From assembly GCA_023435025.1 (NCBI GenBank), contig JAEYSE010000020.1:1-64000 (forward strand): 64,000 nt of DNA, read 5' to 3'. Positions 43,118-51,934 of this stretch are shown piece after piece. The notes below the pieces were generated by a model. It searched no databases. It saw only the letters and a list, made by a program, of their open reading frames with translations, and had not been told where the DNA came from. Source of the DNA: Bacillota bacterium. Its GTDB lineage: Bacteria > Bacillota > Clostridia > Christensenellales > CAG-138. Both the position numbers and the translations under genes were made by a program. Numbering within the stretch: the first letter of the stretch is position 1; each line of letters begins with the position of its first letter.

Positions 43118-43504
43118 ATGGATAAGACCGGAAAGCTGAGCCTGAAGGAACGGGCCAGAAAGCTCAAAACTGATATTCCGGCGGTATTTCTCGCCATGAG
43201 ACGAAAAGAAACCCCCGCCATGGCAAAGCTTCTTGCCGCCGCAACCATTGGGTATGCGCTTTCCCCTATCGACTTAATTCCGGATTTTATTCCCGTGTTA
43301 GGCTACCTGGACGATATTATTCTGCTTCCGGCATTGGTCGCACTCACTCTACGGCTGATCCCGCCCGACGTTATGGAGGACTGCCGAAAAGAAGCGGAGG
43401 GCCTTTGGTCAGATAGCAGGCCCAAGAAATGGTATTATGGGTTGCCTATAGTACTTATCTGGCTGATACTGGCGTTTGTCGTCATCCGGGCAATTTGGTT
43501 TTAG
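43118..43504 (+). CDS. DUF1232 (YkvA) family membrane protein
   Basis: 128 residues. The conserved YkvA block YALSPIDLIPDFIPVLGYLDDIILLPALVALTLRLIP spans about 47-85 and a second hydrophobic helix lies at 108-127. The function of the family is not established. Ribosome-binding site GGGAG. The end overlaps the convergent peptidase gene by 23 bp. Confidence 0.88.
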   Translation: MDKTGKLSLKERARKLKTDIPAVFLAMRRKETPAMAKLLAAATIGYALSPIDLIPDFIPVLGYLDDIILLPALVALTLRLIPPDVMEDCRKEAEGLWSDSRPKKWYYGLPIVLIWLILAFVVIRAIWF

Positions 43505-44816
43505 GCTTATCCGCCGCACGCGACACTTTGGTAACGGGTACGGGTTTTGGGCACGCCGATAGAGCGGCTTTGTTTTGAAAGTAGCCGATGCCGGACCGGG
43601 CGTAGATGCGCACGGTTTCCATGCAGATATCCAACACCTTTTTGATGCAGCTGAGATCGATGTTCTCATACGTATCGTGGCGCGTGTGGTAATATGTCTG
43701 GGGGTCGTGGTTTACCGCGCACAGCCCGCAGGCCAGAAGGCCATTGCGGGAAAATGCCTCTGCGTCGGTCGCGCCGGGATAGAATGGGGCGCAGGATAGA
43801 TCAATTCCGTTTTGCTTGGCCGCGGCAGACAGAAGGTTGCCCACCGCTTCGCTGTTGGGCTGCGTGCCGTTGATACCGCGCAGGTAGCAGCGGAGGTGCT
43901 TTTCTTCGCGTAGCGTATCTAACACCACAAATACGGTCTCGGTTTCCTGCGGGACGAGCTTTTTATAATCGGACGCAAAGGCAAACGAACCCCGAAGCCC
44001 CACTTCTTCGCCGCCTGTGATCAGGCAGCAGACCTCCGTGTCCGCAAAGCGGATATTCTGATCAGCAAGTTCTTTTAATACGCCCATCGCAACAAAGGAA
44101 CCCGAAAGGTTGTCGTTTGCACCGTCTACCACCGTTTTTCGGTTGAAGAAAAACAGCAGCGCGATAAAGAAGGGCACAAAACAGGTCTGAACAACAGCGG
44201 CCGTTCGGTAAATACCTTCCAATGGAATTGGGCCGCGCAAAATGGTTTCCACCAAAAGCGCAGCATTGATGCCGAATACCAGCAGCATCCCCAATATGGA
44301 CCCAATGAGCACGACGGCAATCGCCGGCCCGCGCCCGTGCAGGCAAAAAGTAAACTCGCAGGCGGTATCCGCATGCCCCACAAATACGATCCGCTTTTTT
44401 GCAGGGCCTGCCGAGGAACGTCGGGCATATACGTTTATTGATTGTTTTCTGGGAAACAAAAAGTCTATATATTCCCGGTACAACAAAAACTCAAATATAA
44501 ATACAGAAATGCAAAGCAGGCTTAAAACAAAGCCAAAGGCAGGAATTGCCGTAGATGGCACGATCGTGCGGAACCAAAACAAGCCAACGCAGAGCAGGTT
44601 TAATACAACCGCAATCGTAACCCAACCGTAAAACGCCTCAGGGTGTAGATAATATGCGTGCTGGCGCGTTTCATCCGCCCAGGCGCGCAGCTGTTTTTCA
44701 AAGAAAAGCTGGCAGCTAAGCTCGGCTTTCGAGCCCGCCGTACGGTTTTTAAATTTCCTGCAAACGGTAAAAATGCCGTCCTTGATATACGATATAGTCT
44801 CCTGCCTGATGTTCAT
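43482..44816 (-). CDS. Membrane-embedded M28-family metallopeptidase
   Basis: 444 residues. Two membrane segments (about 63-83 and 91-112) precede an M28 domain with H148/D150 (VGHAD), D231 and D235 (DGANDNLSG), the E270/E271 pair (TGGEEVGLRGS), D300 and a His near 391 (TRHDT). Between the first His and the metal Asp, where the family usually has a short loop, about 80 residues with two more membrane helices are inserted. Aminopeptidase activity near the membrane is likely. The ribosome-binding site is weak. Confidence 0.8.
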   Translation of the reverse strand: MNIRQETISYIKDGIFTVCRKFKNRTAGSKAELSCQLFFEKQLRAWADETRQHAYYLHPEAFYGWVTIAVVLNLLCVGLFWFRTIVPSTAIPAFGFVLSLLCISVFIFEFLLYREYIDFLFPRKQSINVYARRSSAGPAKKRIVFVGHADTACEFTFCLHGRGPAIAVVLIGSILGMLLVFGINAALLVETILRGPIPLEGIYRTAAVVQTCFVPFFIALLFFFNRKTVVDGANDNLSGSFVAMGVLKELADQNIRFADTEVCCLITGGEEVGLRGSFAFASDYKKLVPQETETVFVVLDTLREEKHLRCYLRGINGTQPNSEAVGNLLSAAAKQNGIDLSCAPFYPGATDAEAFSRNGLLACGLCAVNHDPQTYYHTRHDTYENIDLSCIKKVLDICMETVRIYARSGIGYFQNKAALSACPKPVPVTKVSRAADKPKTKLPG

Positions 44817-45002
44817 GCATCCACGAATCCCGTTCTTTTGTTACCTTTAGCTTTGCAGCTTTGAAGGAAAAATATTTTGGGGAAAAATCGGATGGCATGT
44901 CAAATGCAAGGCGGAAAAGCATAAGAAAAACGTGGAACAACTCGAATAGCTATTCTGTATGAATACGTCGGTTATTCCATGTAAATATGGATTTTATTTT
45001 AT

Positions 45003-45028
45003 AAAAAATCCCGCGCAATGTGCGGGAT
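45003..45028 (-). terminator. Intrinsic terminator of the GNAT gene
   Basis: ATCCCGC / GCGGGAT stem followed on the minus strand by TTTTTTAT. Confidence 0.85.
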
Positions 45029-45043
45029 AAGGGATATCATATG

Positions 45044-45610
45044 TTATCGGTTTTGCCAGTCTTCCTTCAGAATTGTGTACACGGCCAAATCACAGTATGT
45101 GGTTCCGTCGTTCCTCAGTTTTTCTTGCCGGTGCGTGCCTTCATATAGCATGCCGCTTTTTTGCATCACCCTGCCCGAGGCGGGGTTTTTCGTATCGTGC
45201 CTCGCGACGATTCGGTTCATGCCCACCTCCGAAAACAGAAAATTAATCACCGCTTTGAGCGCTTCCGTCGTGATGCCCTTACCCCAGTAGGCTTTTGAAA
45301 TACAGTAGCCGACTTCGCAGCAGACGTTTGCCTCATCCAGGTTCACTACGGAAATTCCTCCGATCGGCTCGCCTAACTCCTTCAGCCCGATGGCCCAATT
45401 GTAAACGCTTTTGGTTTCATATTCGTTTACCCACTGGTTCACCACGCCTTTGCTTACCTCTATGTCGCCATGAGGCCTCCAGGTCATATACCGGGTCACT
45501 TCGGGGTCGTTCGCCCAATGTCGGAACATTGGCTCGGCATCAGAAAGCGCAAACCTGCGAAGACTCAGCCGCTGTGTGCCGATTGTTTGTGTGCCCCTGT
45601 GGGTCAACAT
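45044..45610 (-). CDS. GNAT N-acetyltransferase (RimJ/RimL type)
   Basis: 188 residues. Starts with the typical QRLSLRRFALSDAEPMF, then WAIGLKELGEPIGGISV, the acetyl-CoA loop AYWGKGITTEALKAVINFLF, and NPASGRVMQKSGMLYEG. Likely acetylates a protein N-terminus or small amine; the substrate is not predictable. AAGGGGGCG site; single gene with its own terminator. Confidence 0.9.
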   Translation of the reverse strand: MLTHRGTQTIGTQRLSLRRFALSDAEPMFRHWANDPEVTRYMTWRPHGDIEVSKGVVNQWVNEYETKSVYNWAIGLKELGEPIGGISVVNLDEANVCCEVGYCISKAYWGKGITTEALKAVINFLFSEVGMNRIVARHDTKNPASGRVMQKSGMLYEGTHRQEKLRNDGTTYCDLAVYTILKEDWQNR

Positions 45611-45678
45611 ACAAATTCGCCCCCTTACGGTAAATTTAGGAAATTATATCGTGGCGGGTGCCGGTTTTCAAGCGATTT

Positions 45679-46068
45679 CTATCTGTCACAGGGGGCGTTA
45701 ACCGCCTGTTGCAGCTTCTGCCTTTCCCGCCGCGTGAGCTTGCCGGCGACGCGATTGTAGGAATGGTCTATCATATGGAACACCGCCGCGTCGTCCGCAG
45801 CCCCGTTTAAATATACCGTGTTCATATAGGGACGAAGCTGCTTTGGGCAATGGTAGCCGGGGACGACTGTGTCAGGATACTGCGTACGGTATAGTTCGGC
45901 CAGCATGGGCGCGCAAGAGACGGTGATTTTATGGTTGTCAGGAAGCGGGTAAAGCTGCAAGAACAGCTTGCCGCATACCTTGTAGCACACCGGGATCTCA
46001 CCAAACGGGAAATCCTCGTATGCGCCGGGCTTTTGCAGGCAATACCGCGTGATTTCAGAATTTGTCAT
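45679..46068 (-). CDS. MmcQ/YjbR-family protein
   Basis: 129 residues of the YjbR fold (CyaY-like DNA-binding superfamily): YCLQKPGAYEDFPFGEIPVCYKV at the start, GKLFLQLYPLPDNHKITVSC, and a C-terminal PYMNTVYLNGAADDAAVFHMIDHSYNRV. The function of the family is unknown. ATG at 46068 follows CAGGAGG; a long in-frame extension upstream has no site. Confidence 0.87.
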   Translation of the reverse strand: MTNSEITRYCLQKPGAYEDFPFGEIPVCYKVCGKLFLQLYPLPDNHKITVSCAPMLAELYRTQYPDTVVPGYHCPKQLRPYMNTVYLNGAADDAAVFHMIDHSYNRVAGKLTRRERQKLQQAVNAPCDR

Positions 46069-46164
46069 ATTCGCTGCCTCCTGTTCCATTATAGCAAACG
46101 AGCGGGTCGGCTGCACCCTCGTTCCGGGTACAGCGCAAAGGAGGCTGAGGTCTTGGGTAACAGT

Positions 46165-46214
46165 AAAACAATAAAGGCGGGCCGTCCGCTCTTTTGTTGC
46201 GAATGTTTCCCGCC
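46165..46214 (-). terminator. Terminator of the DUF2087/GIY-YIG unit
   Basis: GGCGGG / CCCGCC stem with a long loop, followed on the minus strand by TTTATTGTTTT. Confidence 0.6.
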
Positions 46215-46258
46215 TTCTTTTTATGCATTTCACGCTTACTCAGGTTCCGCCCTTTTAC

Positions 46259-46600
46259 CTAGAAGGTGTAACCTTCTTTTTGAAGCTTCTCTTCCCAAAT
46301 CATCTGCAGCAGCGCAAGTTCTTCCGAATAGTCCGTCTTTGATTCGTCCTTGTCATAGGGCAAAGTTTCTAGTATTTCCATCATAAATTGCTCCTTACCA
46401 AGCAGGTTATAATCCTGCTGCAGCGCCCGGTAGGGGTGGGAGTTCCCGTTTAAGCGCGCCGTTGCGCCGTTCATCACGCCCCGCAAGTCCGGTGTCGCCT
46501 GTAAATAGCAGCGCTTATGTTTCAGGCACCGGATGATGAAGATGCCCATATCCGGCTTCGTCAACTTATATTGCTGCTTTAATTCCTTTCTTCTGTCCAT
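46259..46600 (-). CDS. GIY-YIG-like nuclease-family protein
   Basis: 113 residues. MGIFIIRCLKHKRCYLQAT corresponds to the GIY-YIG strand pair and LRGVMNGATARLNGNSHPYRALQQDYNLLG to the usual Arg helix, but the second motif tyrosines are degenerate. The C-terminal catalytic Glu could be in FMMEILETLP. Overlaps the DUF2087 gene by 22 bp. Nuclease activity is doubtful; a nucleic-acid-binding regulator role is possible. Confidence 0.7.
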   Translation of the reverse strand: MDRRKELKQQYKLTKPDMGIFIIRCLKHKRCYLQATPDLRGVMNGATARLNGNSHPYRALQQDYNLLGKEQFMMEILETLPYDKDESKTDYSEELALLQMIWEEKLQKEGYTF

Positions 46601-46884
46601 GGTTCTCCCTCTTTTCTTCGCTTTTCATTCACCCAATAGCGGCTGCCGTCCGGTATCCGTTCCAAAAGACCATAGTCAATCAGCAGGCGGCGCAAAACAA
46701 AGTAGTCCCCGAATGTATGCCATGCGTCGATCACTGCGTTGACTTCTTTTTCCGTATAGACCCGGTCCGTTTCAAATTTCGCGCAAAGGTATTCTAATAC
46801 CGGAATTTTGGTCCGGTTCGGGACGGGGATTTGTTTGATCCTACCGTTGCCGTCCAGAAAAACGGCGATGCTTTTTGCTGCCAT
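46579..46884 (-). CDS. DUF2087-domain protein
   Basis: 101 residues, all DUF2087: FLDGNGRIKQIPVPNRTKIPVLEYLCAKFETDRVYTEKEVNAVI, then LRRLLIDYGLLERIPDGSRYW. This domain resembles a winged helix and often follows HTH domains. Here it stands alone upstream of the GIY-YIG-like gene. A 9-bp inverted repeat at the transcription start suggests autoregulation. Confidence 0.85.
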   Translation of the reverse strand: MAAKSIAVFLDGNGRIKQIPVPNRTKIPVLEYLCAKFETDRVYTEKEVNAVIDAWHTFGDYFVLRRLLIDYGLLERIPDGSRYWVNEKRRKEGEPWTEERN

Positions 46885-46900
46885 AGATTCACCTTCTGTT

Positions 46901-46925
46901 TTTAGTAAACTAGTAATTTACTAAA
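46901..46925. promoter_or_regulatory. Inverted-repeat operator TTTAGTAAA-N7-TTTACTAAA
   Basis: A perfect 9-bp inverted repeat just downstream of the DUF2087 promoter -10 box, covering the likely transcription start. Confidence 0.65.
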
Positions 46926-46927
46926 TG

Positions 46928-46956
46928 ATAATAGGCGAATTTTGCTTTTCTGTCAA
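46928..46956 (-). promoter_or_regulatory. Promoter of the DUF2087/GIY-YIG unit
   Basis: Minus strand TTGACA (46951-46956), 17 bp, TATTAT (46928-46933). Confidence 0.8.
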
Positions 46957-47024
46957 CCAGTTTTTCGCATGTTAAACGTCGTCGCGCGGCAGGCGCTAAA
47001 TATTGACCCAAAAGCGTTCTTGCT

Positions 47025-47072
47025 CTTATCAAGCAAAAGCCGCCGGCATTCAGGCTGCCAGGCGGCTTTTGC
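47025..47072 (-). terminator. Terminator of the OYE/aconitase X operon
   Basis: GCAAAAGCCGCC / GGCGGCTTTTGC perfect 12-bp stem with a 16-nt loop; the 3' arm ends in TTTTGCTT. Confidence 0.75.
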
Positions 47073-47092
47073 ATATCATGAAGTTGTTTTAT

Positions 47093-47533
47093 CTACGCCA
47101 CGGTCACCGTGCCATCCGGCTCCACGTTTACTTGCATGCCGGTCTTGACGTAGCGCAAAAACTCATCGCCCAGCGAATCTACGGTGGGCATGGAGCAATC
47201 CGTCCATACGTCGGCGAGTATCGCGCCCGCGGCAGCAAGCGAATCGATGGGTTTTGAAAACAGCAAGCACGCAGGCTGCTGGCCTAAAGCTGCGGCGCAG
47301 TAGAGCACCATGCCGCCGGTGGTGGAGCCTATGGTCTGCGGCATGCACAGGGCGGCGCCCGCCATGGGCTTTTTGTAAAGCGCCGCGTTGTTCTGGTCCG
47401 AGCAAACGGCTTTTTTATCCCCAGACATCAGGCTCTTTTGAAAGCTTGCAAGCGTATTGAATCCCTGTGTGGATACAAGCGCCACAGCCTCGGCTTTGCC
47501 GGGCACAACGGCGCGGCCTTTGAATGTCTTCAT
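47093..47533 (-). CDS. Aconitase X small (swivel, DUF126) subunit
   Basis: 146 residues. KGRAVVPGKAEAVALVS at the start and IGSTTGGMVLYCAAALGQQPACLLFSKPIDSLAAAGAILA are typical of the AcnX swivel domain. It is a separate polypeptide here, overlapping the large-subunit gene by 4 bp (ATGA). The holoenzyme dehydrates a hydroxy acid using an Fe-S cluster held by the large subunit. Confidence 0.87.
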   Translation of the reverse strand: MKTFKGRAVVPGKAEAVALVSTQGFNTLASFQKSLMSGDKKAVCSDQNNAALYKKPMAGAALCMPQTIGSTTGGMVLYCAAALGQQPACLLFSKPIDSLAAAGAILADVWTDCSMPTVDSLGDEFLRYVKTGMQVNVEPDGTVTVA

Positions 47534-48807
47534 GCGTCTAAGCCCCCTTTTGTGAGCAATGCGAGAATTTCGGCGTCCGTGTGGTAGCGCGCGCTGGTGT
47601 ATGTGCGCAGCTTGTTGGAGTTGGTTACAACCGGTACTTTTGCGCATAGCGGGTTGTTCATGTACATAAGCGGGCAGATGTCGGAAACCACCACGCCTGC
47701 CGCTGTAAGCTGCTTGAATTCCGGCGTTTGTTCAAACGCGCCTTTTACGCCGGGCGCTGCCGTAAACACGGTGGGGATCAACGTCTTTTTGCGGTTGGCG
47801 GCTTTGAGGGCGGCAAGCAGGTGCGCCGTCCAGTCCTTTAGCTGCGCCATAGAGAGGTGCGGGCACCCCACAAAGCAGAGCTTGGGGGTAGCAGCAGGGT
47901 CCTTCCAGATGCATGGATAGCTGTCGCGCACGCGTCTTAGTTCCGCGTCGTCCACAATATAACGTCCTGCATCCGGCTGCAGAAGCGCGCGGCCTTCGCG
48001 TCTTGCTTCCGGCGTAACCCCCTCAATGTGGTAGAGGCCTACCGCGCCGTTGGAGGCGGTGGCTGCGCCCATATCCTTCAGGTACGCCTTTGCCCGGTCT
48101 GTCAGCCCATCCGGGAAGAAGCGGTCAAGCCCTACGATATACGGCACGTCCTCCATCACATGAAGGCCAATGGCACTGCCCAGCACCTGCGCTTCGGGCA
48201 GCGTATCGGTTGTAACTTCCACCAGCCACTTCGCCTTGCGGCCTTCATCGGTCAGCAGGCCAAAATAAGGGACGTACCCTACAATGCTTCCAAACAGTTC
48301 AATAATACCCGAGTTGCGGTTGCACCGCGCGCCGAGAACGCTGTTAACATATACCACCGCGCTGCTTTCCGCCCAACTTAACACGTCGCCTTCGTTGGGG
48401 ATATTGCCTACTTCATCCATGTAGCAGGTACAGGTGAACGCGCTGGGGCTTAAAATACCAAGCTCCAGGAGCTGCTTCTCATAGGAGGACTGCTTGGAAT
48501 ACATGACGTTGAATACCAGCTTCTGCAGCGTGTTCTGCGGTACGTTGGGGTCCAGCGGGCGCGGGTCCGCACTGAACGCCTGGCCGGAAAGCGCGCCGCC
48601 ATCAATCAACTGCTGCATCAACGCGTACACCGGTTTCATAACGGAAAGGCCGAAGCTTGTCACAAGATGGCCGTACTTGCCTGTAACGGGAACCATTTTT
48701 GTTGCGCCGAAGGTTTCCCCATACATGACCAGCGTCTTCATCACTTTTTGCAGCGCTTCTCCTTTGGCGCCGGAAAGCAGCGCTTGTTGTTCCACGTTAA
48801 GTTGCAT
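47530..48807 (-). CDS. Aconitase X catalytic (DUF521) subunit
   Basis: 425 residues with conserved Cys positions in FTCTCYMDE, LGARCNRNSG and VGCPHLS that can ligate the Fe-S cluster, and IVGYVPYFGLLTDEGRKA between them. Bacterial AcnX enzymes include cis-3-hydroxy-L-proline dehydratases; archaeal ones act on mevalonate 5-phosphate. Substrate here is unclear. Coupled to a flavoenzyme upstream (12-bp gap) and the small subunit downstream. GGGGGTGG site. Confidence 0.88.
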   Translation of the reverse strand: MQLNVEQQALLSGAKGEALQKVMKTLVMYGETFGATKMVPVTGKYGHLVTSFGLSVMKPVYALMQQLIDGGALSGQAFSADPRPLDPNVPQNTLQKLVFNVMYSKQSSYEKQLLELGILSPSAFTCTCYMDEVGNIPNEGDVLSWAESSAVVYVNSVLGARCNRNSGIIELFGSIVGYVPYFGLLTDEGRKAKWLVEVTTDTLPEAQVLGSAIGLHVMEDVPYIVGLDRFFPDGLTDRAKAYLKDMGAATASNGAVGLYHIEGVTPEARREGRALLQPDAGRYIVDDAELRRVRDSYPCIWKDPAATPKLCFVGCPHLSMAQLKDWTAHLLAALKAANRKKTLIPTVFTAAPGVKGAFEQTPEFKQLTAAGVVVSDICPLMYMNNPLCAKVPVVTNSNKLRTYTSARYHTDAEILALLTKGGLDA

Positions 48808-48818
48808 GTCGCCACCCC

Positions 48819-51089
48819 CTAGACGCGCGCGGCAAGCGCATATGCGGCGCGGGTTGCCTCGAGTACCTTGCCCGCACTGAAGCTGTCGCCGATGTAATAG
48901 AGCTCATCCGCCGCACGCGCGCGCTGCGCTTCAAAGAACAGCGCGTCGTCGGGCTTGCCGCCCATCGCCAGTACCACTAGATCGGCCTTGAGCGTTTCAT
49001 CCTGCTCTTCCGGTCCAATCTTCTTGGCAAGTGGGTTCTCAATGTTTTTGGGCAGTATCGGCTGCCAGGTGTTGTAGGGATCGGGAACACCGTCGGAGAC
49101 GTTGCGGCGGATGGATACGGATTTTGCATCAAACCCCGTCACATTGGCGCAATTGTACGCCTTAACGCCTTCGCGCTTCATGTAATGCAGCAGATGGCCG
49201 CGGTTGGCGGTGCATACGCCTTCCATCATGTAGGGCAGCATTTCTACCACGCTGACATCCCGTCCGTGTTCGTACTTCAGCCAGTAGGCAATTTCACAGC
49301 CGACTACGCCCCCGCCCACCACGACGATCTCTTTGGCGTCCCCAATGAGGCCGGGGTTATTTAGGAGTGCCGTAGCCTGCACGGCGTTTGCCTGTTCAAG
49401 CCCGGGAAGCTTCGGTGTAACCGCGCGTGTGCCAACTGCCACCACAATGGCGTCGTAGCCTTGCGCTTTGAGCGTTTCGAGGGAAGCCTCCGTCTGGTAG
49501 TGAATGGTCAGCCTGCCAGTCTTTTCAGCCATCTGAGCCATGCGGCGCAGGTACACGAGGTAATTTTGAATATCGAATTTGATGCGCGGCACACTGCCGG
49601 GGATAGTCTTGCCGCCCAGCTGATCGCTTTTTTCAAACAATTCCACCGTGTGGCCGCGCTCTGCCGCAATGCTTGCAAACGTCACGCCCGCGGGGCCGCC
49701 GCCGATCACGGCGATGCGCTTCGCCTTTTGTACGGGCATGGTTTCGGGCAGGTTGTGCTCAAAGCCAGTTCTGGGGTTGACGGCGCACTGCGGGTGCCCG
49801 CCGTCTACAAACTCGTTGATGCAGCCCTCCTGGCAGCCGATGCAGGGACAGATTTCTTCCACCTTGCCCGCAAATGCCTTCATGGGCCAATCGGGGTCGG
49901 CAAGCAGCGGCCTTCCCAGCATAACCATGTCGCATTCGCCCTCGCGCAGCGCGCGTTCGGCAATGTCCGGATACCCAAGCTTGCCAACGGCCACAACGGG
50001 AACGGGGAGCCCGGCGTTGGAACGGATGTTGTTCTTTTCAAAGTGCTCTTTTACCAGCTTGGAGACCGCCAGGAAGCATCCTGCAGGCATACCGGCCGGA
50101 GGATGCGGCAGCCACCAGTTGTCATAGCAGCCAAGATCCACGTCAAACATATCCACGCCTGCCTTGACGAGCGCTTCCATATACGCGAGCGTCTCATTGA
50201 TGGAACGCCCGTTCTTGAACTTCTTGAGCGCCGGTACGTTCATGCCGCTTTCCCCATATGTTTCGTTGAGCGCAAGGGAAAGGTCGATACGGTACATGAT
50301 GGGGTAGCTGTCTCCCGCGCGACGGCGGAGTTCCTTGATAAGATCAACGCCAAAGCGCATATAGTCCGCATATGGGCCCGCTTTGCGGTGGTTAAAGGCG
50401 GGGTTGGTGAGCTGTTCGAGCAGATATCCCTCATGCCCGTGCAGGTATACGCCGTCGATGCCTGCGGCTTTTGCGTCCGCAGCGGCCTGCCCTGCATTTT
50501 TGATGATTTTTTTGAGTTGCGCATCGCTTAATGGCATACATGGAATCTGCGGGATGTAGAAGTTTGGATTCATGGAGGCGGAGACGGGGAACTTCAGCTC
50601 ATGAATCAGACACTGGGGATTTCCCACTCGCCCTAAACCGGGCGTCAACTGAATAAAGAGCTTGCTGCCATAGGCGTGTACGCCCTGGGCTAAGTCACGC
50701 CAGCCCGCGAACACGGTGCGGCTGCGGTCGATGCGCGGGAAGTAGGAAAGATGTCCAAGCTCGGTAATGGAATTGTCAATGCCGTGGCTGATGGGCACCA
50801 GGCCTGTGGTAATTAACCCCACGCCGCCTTTAGCGCGCGCAAAGAAGTATTGCAGCATTTTGTCATTGGGACGGCCGGTTTCCTCACACATGTCGATGTT
50901 GCCCATGGGAGCCATGACTAGGCGGTTCTTAATGGTGAGCCTGTTGATCTGGATGGGAGAAAACATTGCGTCGTACGGGTAGAGCTCCTTTGTCATGCGG
51001 CCAGTGCCGCCCGCGCGGTTTTCATTTTCTCCTGTGACCCAACTGCCGTAGCTGTCCACAAGGGACTGTACCAAAGCGTCTGTCTTCAT
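48819..51089 (-). CDS. Old-yellow-enzyme-family NADH:flavin oxidoreductase (BaiC/FadH type)
   Basis: 756 residues: FMN-binding TIM barrel (about 45-390; IQINRLTIKNRLVMAPMGNIDM, GVYLHGHEGYLLEQLTNPAFN, MLGRPLLADP), a 4Fe-4S motif CIGCQEGCINEF...PQCAVNP, an FAD domain (IAVIGGGPAGVTFA) and an NAD(P)H domain (VVVGGGVVGCEIAYWL). This is the 2,4-dienoyl-CoA reductase/BaiCD architecture that reduces activated C=C bonds. Linked to aconitase X, it may reduce the unsaturated dehydration product (inference). ATG 51089 with AAAGGAG; N-terminal 30-residue extension lacks a site. Divergent TetR gene nearby. Confidence 0.9.
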   Translation of the reverse strand: MKTDALVQSLVDSYGSWVTGENENRAGGTGRMTKELYPYDAMFSPIQINRLTIKNRLVMAPMGNIDMCEETGRPNDKMLQYFFARAKGGVGLITTGLVPISHGIDNSITELGHLSYFPRIDRSRTVFAGWRDLAQGVHAYGSKLFIQLTPGLGRVGNPQCLIHELKFPVSASMNPNFYIPQIPCMPLSDAQLKKIIKNAGQAAADAKAAGIDGVYLHGHEGYLLEQLTNPAFNHRKAGPYADYMRFGVDLIKELRRRAGDSYPIMYRIDLSLALNETYGESGMNVPALKKFKNGRSINETLAYMEALVKAGVDMFDVDLGCYDNWWLPHPPAGMPAGCFLAVSKLVKEHFEKNNIRSNAGLPVPVVAVGKLGYPDIAERALREGECDMVMLGRPLLADPDWPMKAFAGKVEEICPCIGCQEGCINEFVDGGHPQCAVNPRTGFEHNLPETMPVQKAKRIAVIGGGPAGVTFASIAAERGHTVELFEKSDQLGGKTIPGSVPRIKFDIQNYLVYLRRMAQMAEKTGRLTIHYQTEASLETLKAQGYDAIVVAVGTRAVTPKLPGLEQANAVQATALLNNPGLIGDAKEIVVVGGGVVGCEIAYWLKYEHGRDVSVVEMLPYMMEGVCTANRGHLLHYMKREGVKAYNCANVTGFDAKSVSIRRNVSDGVPDPYNTWQPILPKNIENPLAKKIGPEEQDETLKADLVVLAMGGKPDDALFFEAQRARAADELYYIGDSFSAGKVLEATRAAYALAARV

Positions 51090-51177
51090 ACTGTTCCACT
51101 CCTTTGCTATATTGACTTGATGTGTGGTTGAGAGTTGAAAAAACCGAACCGGATTCTGTTTGTATACACCGTACCAC

Positions 51178-51197
51178 ATTGTTAATTTATTTACAAT
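51178..51197. promoter_or_regulatory. Candidate TetR operator between divergent genes
   Basis: ATTGTTAATTTATTTACAAT, an imperfect palindrome with perfect ATTGT/ACAAT ends, in the intergenic space between the flavoenzyme and TetR genes. A tandem 11-bp repeat GATGTGCTATA (51246-51267) overlaps the TATAAT of the TetR gene. Confidence 0.5.
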
Positions 51198-51295
51198 AGA
51201 ATTTATAGTTTTATTCGAACTTTTCTGAAAAGAGGCAGGGAAGGGGATGTGCTATAGATGTGCTATAATGGAGAACAGAAGGAGTGGTGAACGAT

Positions 51296-51880
51296 ATGGC
51301 GCTGCACACCAACGCGGAGCGCTCGCTTTTAACCCAGACACGTATTCTGCAGGCGGCTAGAAGGCTGGTAAAACGCCAGAGCTGGGAAGCGACAAAGATT
51401 AAAGAAATCTGCACCGAAGCAGGTGTTTCTATAGGCGCGTTCTACCACCATTTCGCCTCTAAACAGGAGCTGATGAACCGCGCCTTTTTGCTCTTTGACG
51501 ATACGCTGGGGGAAAATTTGCCCGAACAGTCGGGCTCGCCCCTGGAGACGGTCAAAGAAGTACTGCTTGTGCAGACAGCGTTTGTGGTGAGTGAGGCCGG
51601 GTCAATCATTACGGAGTATTATAAGAATATTTTAATGGATAAATCCCGCTCCGCCGTTAACCCGGAGCGTGCGTATTACCGCAGGGTGCTTGCGTGTGTG
51701 GAAAACGCTCAGCCGTATTTTCGCAACGATCTGGAACCAACGTACATTGCGGAGCTGCTCATCAAATTTGTGCGCGGCTGTCTCATTGACTGGTGCCTGC
51801 ACGATTGCGGATATGATGTGGTGGAGCGTACGGGGAAGGAACTGGATTTTTTACTGGCGGGCCTAAAAACACAAAAATGA
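51296..51880 (+). CDS. TetR-family regulator
   Basis: 194 residues. N-terminal helix-turn-helix TKIKEICTEAGVSIGAFYHHFASKQELMNRAF is textbook TetR; the C-terminal ligand domain is not recognised. It is divergent from the OYE/AcnX operon and likely represses it. The ATG at 51296 is preferred over two GTG codons at 51284/51287 that touch the AAGGAG site. Confidence 0.9.
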   Translation: MALHTNAERSLLTQTRILQAARRLVKRQSWEATKIKEICTEAGVSIGAFYHHFASKQELMNRAFLLFDDTLGENLPEQSGSPLETVKEVLLVQTAFVVSEAGSIITEYYKNILMDKSRSAVNPERAYYRRVLACVENAQPYFRNDLEPTYIAELLIKFVRGCLIDWCLHDCGYDVVERTGKELDFLLAGLKTQK

Positions 51881-51934
51881 TTGAGGCGGTGGAATTTGCT
51901 CATTTCAAACACACGATCTTCCCCAAATAGGCAC

